Source: Rotaria socialis
Taxonomy: Eukaryota; Rotifera; Eurotatoria; Philodinida; Philodinidae
DNA: 64,000 nt
Assembly (NCBI GenBank): GCA_905331475.1
Contig: CAJNYU010001789.1
Span: 62,001-126,000, forward strand
Direction: 5' to 3'
Shown: piece after piece, positions 23,440-33,291 of the stretch
Layout: each line of letters starts with the position of its first letter
How positions within the stretch are numbered: position 1 is the stretch's first letter
The notes under the pieces: generated by a model
Databases searched by the model: none
What the model was told of the DNA's origin: nothing
The model's input: the letters and a program-made list of their open reading frames with translations, nothing else
Translations under genes and position numbers: made by a program

Positions 23440-24119
23440 ATGTATCTACTCATCACCACTTGTATTGTATTTTTAATTTCAAATTTATGTTTGGCAACAA
23501 TTCATAATGACGCAACGAATATTATTTTTCAAAATGAACAAATACAAAAATGTAAAATCATAGGAGATTATTGCACAGAAAATATTGATTGTTGTTCAGA
23601 ATTACATTGTTATTCAACTGAAGGTATAGCCGTTCTATTTTCTGTTGTTTCTTGAGTGTATTCATTGCATCTTTCTATTTTTGTGAAAAACTAGAAAACA
23701 AGTTTTGTCTGCCATTCATGTTGAATACGCCGCGTTCGAAACATTCTGTGAGCGATTTCATCACTCCACCCTATTACAATCCAAATAATCAACTATATCC
23801 CTATGGAATTAGTAAACCCGCATTGCCATTCTATAAAGCAAAAGATTCCAAACAGAATTCTGATAGAAAAAATATGGGTAATTATGATCGATATGGTATA
23901 TAAAAATCAAATTTCTTTGCTTTAGAATGGAATCATTGTCAATTTCATGAAGATTGTGGCGAAGGAAACTGTTGCTATGTTCATTTTCGATTTCGTAGTT
24001 TACCAAAATGGTTCTGTCGACCAAATCGAAATGATATAGATGGATTATGTTCGCCATTAACCAGATATCGTTCACTCAAAGATGTTCCAGCTTGGAAACA
24101 ACAACAGAATCAACGATGA
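23440..24119 (+). CDS. Secreted cysteine-rich protein with cystine-knot-like spacing
   Basis: Three exons, 23440-23623, 23695-23895 and 23926-24119, join in phase to 192 residues. Residues 1 to about 19 form a signal peptide (MYLLITTCIVFLISNLCLA). The first module has six Cys spaced C-x6-C-x5-CC-x4-C-x8-C (from KCKIIGDYC to NKFC), the spacing of an inhibitor cystine knot. A middle part rich in Pro, Tyr, Ser and Lys has no Cys. A second module reads C-x5-C-x4-CC-x13-C-x10-C (HCQFHEDCGEGNCC to GLC). Two CC modules separated by a linker recall Dickkopf or prokineticin/colipase-fold ligands, but the Cys count is lower and I cannot assign the family. It is probably an extracellular signalling or structural peptide. 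No transmembrane segment follows the signal. Gene structure is well supported; function is unknown. Confidence 0.78.
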
Positions 24120-24923
24120 ATGCAGTTTATGAAATGCATAGATAATATGTTCGCTACGTTAAACAAAAAAAAAGCGAGGAAAAATCTCAAATAAAAACAA
24201 AGATGCCTATTTCTTATCCACAGAATAAATTTAATATTTGTAGGCCATTTTTTCTTCTAGTTTATATACATACATATATATATATAAACTTCTACATATC
24301 CTTTCATATTCTACTATGATCAAAAGCACAATAACAAAATAAGGTTGTTAAACATATAATTAGATTGATTACTTGCATATATATTTGAACAATGATACAT
24401 GACATATGCACATTTTAATAAAAAAAGAAGAAGAAGAAGAAGAAGAGAAAACGACAAGATGCTTTCTATGTATGAATGTATCATCGCATATTTTTCATCT
24501 CACCATCAACGGTAAAAGAGAGTTTACGGATGGACGGTTGGACTACCCAATGATTGATCAGCGGACGATGAAATGAGTGTGTTCAATGAAAAATGAGTAC
24601 CGACATTTACACTCGCCTACTTACTCGTCGCGAGCGCAAGTCAAGCACGACGAGAGCGAAACATTTAGTGAAAGAATAAAACGAAAATGTCTCTATAGCG
24701 CTTGTGACCGATAAAATTTGTGTTGCGCATCACTAATCACACAAAATAAGATGAAATATTGAGTCTTCTTTCTCTTTATCTCGTTCGCTCTCTCTCTCTC
24801 TCTTGCTATTGAACGTATGATACAAAAGTATACCAATACGTACATATATATTCACGTTAATTTGATCAACAACTGAACAAGAAGAAGAAGAAGAAGTAAA
24901 AAAGTCGAGTAACTATTTTACCT
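24120..24923. other. Intergenic with simple repeats
   Basis: Contains an AT run near 24270-24290, a GAA trinucleotide run at about 24427-24448, a CT run at about 24789-24805 and a second GAA run at about 24880-24895, just before the next gene. These lie in the presumed promoter and 5' region of the P/Q-rich gene; no specific element was identified. Confidence 0.5.
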
Positions 24924-26538
24924 ATGGCTGATTCAGTTGCTGCCGCATATCCGTCATCAACATCACCTGGAAATCCTGAACAACAATATGTTCAACATCA
25001 GTATGGCTATCAATCTCAAACAACAAATCAAGGTGGTCATCAATATTATAGCGAAGCAAGCGGTGTTGAACAACAACAATTAACGCAAGAAACTGGTGAT
25101 GCGCAAGCAGCTGCTCAACAGGGTCAAGATGTTAACTATGCTCAATATACACGTAGTGGAGCTGAACGTGCCGACGATCAACAAGGTGGTGGTTATCTAG
25201 ATCAAAATAGTAGTGGCATCGTTCAACAATATGTCGGTGCTACTGGTCAACTAGCACAACAGCAAGGAGCAAATGGTTATAAAATTAATTTTGATCCTAA
25301 CCCACAGATTATTCGTAAACAAGCTAATGATGCTGTTACATACAAACAGGAAGTTGCTGTACGATATTTACGTCCACCAACACCGCCACCACCTGGTCCT
25401 TTGATTATCAAAGAGGTAAAACAAAAAGGAAAATACTATGACGATTTGAGAATAAAAAAAATTTCACTCAATTGTTCTTTCTTGTTAGGTACGTAATCCA
25501 GCATTACCACCTGCTCCACCAATTGTTATTCGACAACGACCACCACGACCAGCAACTCCACCGCCACTTATCATTCGAGAACGACCACCACAACCACCCG
25601 CACAACTTGCTCCTAAATTAGTTACAAAACCGTTACCAGCGCCTCCACCACCACCACGACGTGTCATCATTGAGCGTATGCCACCATTACCTCCTAAACC
25701 ACAAAGGTTAGTTGTTTGATAGGTTTCATTCTTTTTCGCTATTTAATTTTTTTTCTAGTATTATTGTCGAACGTTGGCTTCCATATAAACAACAAAAACG
25801 ACGTGTTATCTATCAAAAAGCACCACCAGTTCAACCAGCGCCAGCTCAAAAAAATCTTATCATTCAATGGGAAGGTACACAAGCTCGTGTCGTCAAGGAA
25901 TTTCGCAATTTGGGTATTATTAAAGCTGATCCAAATACTTATGTACAACAGTACGGAACACAATTAAGACCTACACAAGGTTTACCAGATTTTATTAAAG
26001 GTTTACCTACTCCTAATCTTGGACCAGAATATGTATGAAACGATTTTCTTTGAAGCAAATAGAGAAGAAAATATTTCTATTTTCTAGAATACCATAGTTA
26101 ATCCAGATCAAATCGATCCAGCATTGTTAGCTGGTGCTGCTGGTCCCATTGGTGGATTTGAAGCCGCTGGCGAACAAGGTCTACTTGCCAGTGCATCCAA
26201 TGGTTCGTTGTCTGGTGCCGGACAAACTGGATTTATGCAAGATAATGCTCAATATGCAGCATATGGTAGTGGAGCTGCAACTGGTGCGGGTCAAGGCTCT
26301 GGCGAGCAACAAGGTGGATATATGTATCAGCAGGCAGCATATTCGGCTGGTAGTACCGTTGAAGGTCAACAATATGGTGGTGAGTAAAATTCTATTTAAA
26401 TTATCGATATTATTCTATGTGAGCCTATTCTATCTAGCTGAACAACAAGGTTTTGAACAACAAGATCAAGCTGGCGGCAATGGTTTTGTACAAAATGTAC
26501 AATATCAAACAATGCCTCAATATGGTGTTAGTGGTTAA
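24924..26538 (+). CDS. Pro/Gln-rich protein of unknown function
   Basis: Five exons, 24924-25415, 25489-25706, 25759-26032, 26088-26379 and 26438-26538, give 458 residues in frame. Residues 1-125 are rich in Gln, Tyr, Gly and Ala (low complexity). The centre (about 145-260) has repeated blocks alternating a short hydrophobic strand and prolines: RYLRPPTPPPPGPLIIKEVR, PPIVIRQRPPRPATPPPLII, RERPPQPP, then RRVIIERMPPLPPKP and SIIVERWLPYKQQKRRVIYQ. Next comes a more ordered stretch, LIIQWEGTQARVVKEFRNLG and a following TYVQQYGTQLRP. The C-terminus is again rich in Gly, Gln and Tyr. There is no signal peptide, TM segment or known domain. The regular (I/V)I-R--PP-P-TPPP pattern is reminiscent of structural cytoskeletal or cortical proteins, but that is a guess. 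The start ATG follows GAA repeats, and no upstream in-frame ATG competes. Confidence 0.85.
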
Positions 26539-27908
26539 TAATTGGAGTAAAAACTAAAAGAAACAAAAACAAAATAAAAATCGAACACGTTTCTGTTTTC
26601 TTTTTTCTTAAATATTATTTCATCTCACTCCAATGTCTTTCTTTTATGCTCGTTTGTTTTTTATTCATTTTCTTGTTCTTTTTGTTTTAACGCCTTTTAT
26701 TACCTGTATTGCTTTTCTTTCTTTTTTTCTTCTTCTATTATTGCGATCGAAAAACGATGGCCTATCTATCTGTTCCTACAATGCAAAGCATTTCGTGATA
26801 TACAATTTGTTTATACATCGTCGTAGATCAATTCCAATAATAAATTCTTGTCTAGGAAATTTGAAAACGTTTCATTTAAATGATTAATTCTATTTCATAT
26901 TTTTAATAGAACATCGTCGTCAATGGAACGCGCCCGCACGAGTTGCTGCTGTCTAATGTTGTTGTTCATTGAGCGATTGAACATATAAAGATGTAGAATA
27001 CAAAAAATGCGCATTATAATTTTCTTTATGATTATGTATGCAACATTATTTTATGAACATTGATAAATGTCATATATTTATCAGATAATGAATCGGAATC
27101 TATTGCACTAAGGAGCAACAAAAATATAATCTGATCATAATGCGCGAAAGAAATAAACAAGACATGTAATAGAGGATGTGAATCTTCCCTTCACTCACAT
27201 CCTCAAGATTTTCAGTAGAAGGCATCAAGAAAAAAATCATGGTACCCACGAATTCTCGCGCTTTTCACACCGTAGGATAGTTCAACGAAAGAACTGCTAG
27301 AAGTTCAGATGTTTAAGGATATTCGGGACATTCATCGATTTTTATCAAACTAAGGTATCGAAAAATCCAAAGGATTACACAGCATGTATGTACGTCAATG
27401 CTTTCGGCAATGTAAATGAATCAGAAAACATGAGCTATCACACGACACAATGAAGTCTAAGAATTTCACATCGCTCATTTGTTTGAGACATATTTGTCGC
27501 ATGGCAAAAATCCTAGCATCCCAAGGTTTCCACAGTATTATTTAAGATGAAGCATTCTTTGTCACATAGAGAACTTCCAGAAGCTCGATGATTTTCAAAG
27601 AGTATGAGCGTCGGTGTTGGGCGGGAATCTTGAGGGTGTGGGTGTTAATGTGCGTATCCATCATGTGTAATTCAAACATCCACATGCACATCTATCTCCT
27701 GTCCTATTTGTCGTGTTTCATTTGAATTAAAGATTCCATTCGTTTTGAACCAAAACTTGGCCAGACTAATGAAACCACCGCTCACAACTGAACTTTATCT
27801 GATTGATGCTTCTAGTCGTCAACTGCACGACATAGTGCGTTCATTTTTCGAACGCATTGTTGTTAAGAGGCAATGGTTCTCACAATTTTGTCATATGTGT
27901 ATCGTATA

Positions 27909-28685
27909 AGTAGTGTCACTGTAGCAAGCATTCCCTATCAAGAACTCAACTGATCCAGTAGCGGAGCCAGGATTTTTGGCTAGGGGGGACTCAGCCCTCA
28001 GAGGTGTCGCGAACATCCAAAAATTGGGGGCGGCGGGCCACTTTTAAAAGCATGCTTTAGAAACAGTTTTGACAGATCTTTCGGATTTTGACAATTTTTC
28101 TGGATTTTCCCCGAATTTTAAAAGTCTTTTTGCAGCTTTTTAGGGATTTCAAAAATTTCATCGGATTTTTTGAGAATTTTGAAAATTTTTCTGGATTTTT
28201 CTGGGATTCTAAAAGTTTTTCTCGCTTTTTTTCTGGGTTTTTGAGTTCGCTACCTGGCAGCACTTGTTAAAACGTTAAACTGGAAACATTAATACACATT
28301 TATATAAAAAAATGCGTTTTCTAAAATCTCGCTAGGGAGGGGGCTCAACAATTGTTGGGGGGGAGGGGGGCTGAGCACCCCCTAGCCCCCTGGCTCCGCC
28401 ACTGAACTGATCGTTCAGACGACCAACACGTTCATCAACATTGAAAACAATGAACAATTGGTGCTACAACTACCCATAAGTTCATTGACCAACTTAAGAG
28501 ATGCTGTGCAGCGTGGGATTATCTTAGAAAAGAAGAAGCAGACTGATATCAAAAATTCAGTCAAACTATATATACTTACCGACAGCAATCGAGTTCATTC
28601 GGATGGAAAGACGACCAATACAGATATCACCGATCAGCGCTATCTTGTTCACGTCGGCGATAAGCACACTTCCCTCAGTAGATAG
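27909..28685 (+). pseudogene. Possible open frame interrupted by the hAT element
   Basis: If the element and one copy of its duplication are removed, the plus strand is open from after the TAG at 27909-27911 to the stop at about 28685, roughly 105 codons (including NEQLVLQLPISSLTNLRDAV and NTDITDQRYLVHVGDKHTS). There is no clear ATG and no family I recognise. An antisense open frame (28566-28754) ends at a GTAAGT-like donor, so the coding strand, if any, is uncertain. It may be a decayed gene or chance. Confidence 0.2.
27956..28404. mobile_element. Non-autonomous hAT-type DNA transposon (449 bp)
   Basis: The left end CAGTAGCGGAGCCAGG and the inverted right end CAGTGGCGGAGCCAGG are terminal inverted repeats of 16 bp with one mismatch, and similarity continues inward (GGCTAGGGGG...CTCAGCCC). 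Immediately outside, AACTGATC at 27948-27955 and again at 28405-28412 is a perfect 8-bp target-site duplication. An 8-bp duplication and CAGTG-GCG ends are characteristic of hAT elements. The interior has no transposase; it is made of degenerate GGATTTTT-like and G-rich stretches. The intact duplication suggests a fairly recent insertion mobilised by an element elsewhere in the genome. Confidence 0.9.
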
Positions 28686-29243
28686 CTGGCTGACGATATC
28701 ACTTTTCGTTTCTGTCATTTTAACGAAATGGCTCTCGATATATTTGTGGAACATTTCAAATTTAGCTTATGACTCTTTTCGAAAGACACCATTATCGACA
28801 TAATGCGGTCTACTCAAATAAACAAAATGTTTTAAGTTCAAAAGGTCTCTGTTCATACTACGTAAAAAAAAGTTAGCAGTAGCTTTAAGCATTTTCTGTT
28901 GATACTCGCTCTAGGCATATGCAGGATAAGTAAAACCTGAGTAACACTCACACTTACAACACCCAAATTTGCATTATTTATAAGCAGACTCAGTTAATAA
29001 TAAATTTTTAGTAAATCAACTTTGAGTAGGCCATAAATCATGATAGTCAACTGACTTATCTACTAAAAGAATAGACTTTCAATGTTTCTATGTATTATCT
29101 TTAAAGTCCTTGGACCACTAAGATCCTTAAAAGAGATGGCAGGTACAGGATCCAAAGGAAAAGAAACACACCGATAAATTACATGAAAACCATACGAGAA
29201 GATCTTTGAACATCCTGTGAAGCTTTATGCAAAAAAAGTTAAA

Positions 29244-29280
29244 GTGTGGGTGTGAATGGTTTCTCTGCCCACACCCACAC
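29244..29280. repeat. Perfect 11-bp inverted repeat of TGTGGG-like sequence
   Basis: GTGTGGGTGTG at 29244-29254 is followed after 15 bp by its exact reverse complement CACACCCACAC at 29270-29280. The unit resembles the TGTGGG telomeric repeat reported for bdelloid rotifers. With only two partial units per arm it could be an interstitial relic or coincidence. Confidence 0.5.
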
Positions 29281-29971
29281 ACCCTCACTAGAAGCAGCTT
29301 TATGTGACCATCGTGTAAATCTCTTTTAGTACGGCTAAATTGTTTGCTACAATAATCTAGAAAAAATGTCCAGCAGCATTGAAAAATCGCCGAAAGAAAC
29401 ATTTTAGCTGCCCAAAGTCTACTTATCAGTACGTCAGAACAACAAGAGTAAAAACTCAATGCCAAATATCCACCCATGCCCTCTGAATTCTAGACGCGAA
29501 CGTCTAGTTGGAAATAACTGAAGAGATCCGACGAAACACTACTATTAATTTTCGTCAGATCTTACAATAGTAAAATATCTCCCATGAGACGCGAATGAAT
29601 CTATATTGGAAAACAAACGATTTTGTTTTTCTGTTCAAATCATTCTTTTTATTTTATGATCATCTAAGAAGCATGAGAGACCGAGAATAATAACAAAAGA
29701 AAAAGATAAAGAAATGTATCTATATCTATATAACTACTCGTACATTCTCATGCGTTGTTTTAATAATTTGCACGCAAATAAAATAATAAGCAAAGAAAAA
29801 CCGAGGATATATACGATAAGTCAGGAGAAGAGACACACACAAGCAAAAATGTGTAGACACGAAAAAAAAAGGAGAAATATCCACGATCACCGGAAAAAAG
29901 TCGTAAAAAGAAAGAAAACGAATATCTGACAGTGCAATGTGTTGTTATTATTATTTGTTTTTTTTTCTAAG

Positions 29972-32900
29972 TTAAATATTCCACAAAACATTGTAATATG
30001 TGTGTAAATATTGTACATATATCGTCCATGTATAATGAAATATTAATGATGAGTCTGCTTTTCGCACTTGATTTAAACACGTATGTACTAATTCAGCGTT
30101 GGTCTCGAAATCATAGGTTAAATTCGTTTGTATATCTTCGAGAATTTGTTGATTATTTAATAGATAATTAATAAATTTTTGTAATAACGTACTATTATTA
30201 TTTGTGTCATTCGATAGTTTTTCACATAACTGTTTATGTAGATCAATAAGAACGTTGTCGCTTAAATGAAATTGTGAACGTTTTATATGGAATGTTTGAT
30301 ATAATTGATCAATAAAATGAAACAAAAATTCGACAATTATTGGCCGATTTGATATTGTCAATAATGATGTCGGGATAGAGATACGATCATTTAAACATTT
30401 ATTTACAAAGTCGAATAATTGATTATAGTCATCAGTGTTTTCGAAAAGATTTATTTCATGATTGAAATAATTTGGAATAAACTTTTCCGTTAGTTGCAAT
30501 TGGATTTCTTTCAAAAAATGCGACATCAATTCAGAGATAATTTTTGTTGTTTGTTCACGATTACTAAAGAAAACAATGAAAATCAAAGGGTATAGCTCGA
30601 GATGTATTATGGAAAGTAAACAGAAATCGTTACTTTGAAAAAGGTAAACCATATTTTTCACAATAATTTAAAAAGCAATGTTTTACACATGTACGCATTG
30701 CTAATGTTTGGCCGAATAATTGTTGACACAATGCGTAAAAACATAATGTTGATTCGTTCATTAATTCAAATAAACCTTGTTCGATTAAATCAAAATTTAT
30801 TTCCCATTTATGATTATGTTGCATTGGAATTAGTAAAATCGGCTTTTTAATTATTATGTTTAAATGATATTTTGATGGCCATTTACGATTGGAATTACGC
30901 ATTGATTGTGCATAATAATTATCAAGTAAAGATTTTGGCCAACGATGAAGTAAAAAAGCAAATGAATATTGTTCATAATCAATATGAATTGTATCGTTCG
31001 AAGCTTTTTTGTTATCAGATAAAAATGTTGAAGAAAATGCGTCAATTATATTGGGCCGTTCTTCTTCGAGATTGATATGCGATGAATCATTTAAATACAT
31101 AAACGGAGGAAGACGTAAGGCAGCGAAAGTTAAATTATTTTCTAATGAAGATGACCTAAAATTTAAAGAAAAGTGACTCGCTTTTTCAAAGACGGCAAGA
31201 GAATCTGTTCTCGAACTATGCCTTCGAACGAAATAAACCGGGAAATGCAGATGTTAGAAAACATGTCATTCAAAAGAATTTTCTAGTCTTAACATAGAAT
31301 CAAGATGCTGCTGCCCTTGACATTTTGTTGTGACATTTAATCATATTGTGGATATCTAATTGCGTACGAAGGATACGTTAATTGAGTCGAAAGATTACAA
31401 AACATCCTCACCCTTCTAATAAGAAAACTAGTGTAGACTTCTGGTAGCCTTCTTAAATTCTATAAAACGGTGCATCACGCTCAGCGTTTAGGATAGAATA
31501 GGCAATTTAATGAATAATGAAAACGATTAATTACTTTGCATGATTGGCTTGTTGTTTAATCAAGCAAGTAATATGACTTCCATCACCTGTTAGAAATCTT
31601 CTAGCAATAGCGCAAGTTTGATTAACTAATATTAATGTATTAAACCATTGCTGAATTAAATTTGATGATAGATAATAAATATTATCGGCTGAAGAATGAT
31701 AAATAAATGGTGAAAATTGTCTAGCAAGTTTTTCTTGATCAATACGTAAATAGCCTGTTTGGAAGGAATCATTTGATGTGAATAGCCATGATGCTTCTTG
31801 TTCAACGGGCATTTTTTTATTTGCCGTTGTATCATCTTGTTCTTTCGTTGTTTTATTTTCAATTGTAATAACAACATGTGTTCGGTCGAGTTCAATGGAC
31901 TTTTTTTTATATTCTTCATCGTCGATTTCAATTTTACAATTTGTTACTGGAGCAAAGTATGATTTTGAACGTACTTGTTCTTGAATTTTATAGACACTGT
32001 GTGTATTTGATGATAGATTTGGTAATAATGATTCTGCCGGTGTGAGAAGAAACAGATTTAAGTCGTCCGCCAGAATTTGATCAATACCAGCGAATGGATA
32101 GATAACCGTTGATAATGAAAAATGATTTTTAAATGTTTGTTTTAATTTTGCATTATTCAATCGAGAAAGAAAATCTTTTAAATAAATATTTAATCGCATA
32201 GTTTTAGCTAAAGTTAAAAATTCGCGATTGCATGTCAATGTTAAAATATTCGGATATTCGTTTTTTGATAGATTAGATTCTATTTCGGCAGGTGATGGTT
32301 CATCGTCCTAGATAAATTAAAAAGAAATCAATTAGTTTTTTTTTTCTGTACCAACATAAGAATTAATGAGGCAACATCAAGTACAGACTAGATGTTGATT
32401 TATACAGTAATCCCGCAGTCTCTCCTTGAGCTACCTCTATTCTCCTGACGACGATCATGATATGCATTTGAAAAATAGCATAGAAGCTCAATATCGCTAA
32501 TAGCAAGGACGTGAATTCGTTTTTCTTTGCTAGGGTATTCGTAGCTCAAAATTAAGTCTGCATAGTGCATCTAGTCTCGACTTGTCAGTTTGAGGGTTTC
32601 CTTGATTCGATCAAGAAAAGAAAAGCTCACTTACTTGTTGTCTATATGAACCATTGAGAACATTTTCATTATATTCATCACCTATTGTTACACTACGTTT
32701 AATTTTTTTCTTATCGGTTGATACTACTGTTCGAATGGGTTTGTTACGATTCAACGATGGTGTACCAAGTATAGGCAACGAATCAATCCATTGGTCAATA
32801 CTCGATGCACCATGAAGCGATTTTTCTAAATCTTCAATTGATAGTTTAGCATGTTCAATCGATTGAGAATAATATGTTCGTTTTGTATTGCCGAATGTAC

Positions 32901-33291
32901 CACGAAACGATCGACCTGTAGGTGGCAATTTTGAAGTAGTAATTGATTTTCCCGGTGGTAAAGGTGGCTTTGAATGAACAGGTTTTCTATCTTGATCGTC
33001 ATTGGAAGTATCCGGAAGAGATAAAATCACATTATTCAATGATAATGAGCGACGATTCTTTGATGTTAAAAGATTCTTATCGAGTTCATCATGAATAACA
33101 ATTGAATTTGATGGATTTGCTTCAGCAGGAGGAGAACAATGAGAAGCTTTATCATTCGATACTATACGATCAAATGTTGGTAGATATTTATCACGACTTG
33201 AAAGTGACGATGATGAAGTCGATTTTGATAGTATACAGGAACAAAAAAATCGATTTGGTTTTTTTGTTGATTTTGAAGATTTGTTTCCCAT
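29972..33291 (-). CDS. Mab-21/cGAS-superfamily protein, likely membrane-anchored by lipids
   Basis: Four minus-strand exons, 33291-32635, 32307-31535, 31155-30634 and 30563-29972, join in phase to 847 residues. The N-terminus MGNKSSKS fits the N-myristoylation consensus, and RFFCSC just after it offers palmitoylation cysteines, so membrane attachment is likely. Residues to about 220 are Ser/Pro-rich and disordered. The rest resembles MB21D2 and related Mab-21 proteins: an NTase-like core with IYPFAGIDQILADDLNLFLL, LIQQWFNTLILV, then LLIPMQHNHKWEINFDLIEQ and HFLKEIQLQLTEKFIPNYFN. The last two correspond to the family's W-x-(I/L)-S/N-F and the C-terminal YF(I/N) helix. The G-S plus acidic catalytic signature of active cGAS enzymes is not evident (D-L-N where D-x-D is expected), so it may be an inactive or diverged nucleotidyltransferase. 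Subfamily assignment (MB21D2, ITPRIP or TMEM102 type) is open. Confidence 0.72.

Larger units (their letters stand above)
26539..29971. other. Intergenic region with a hAT-type element
   Basis: About 3.4 kb. It starts with T-rich 3' sequence of the P/Q-rich gene. A 449-bp hAT-type element is at 27956-28404, with a possibly disrupted open frame around it, and a hairpin of TGTGGG-like sequence at 29244-29280. The open frame at 29127-29477 (-) has no domain, and its residue content looks random. No functional gene was supported. Confidence 0.5.

Noticed and set aside
29127-29477. 116-codon minus-strand open frame rich in Cys, Phe and Ser
   Set aside because: No signal peptide logic, no regular Cys spacing, no splice context and no recognisable domain.
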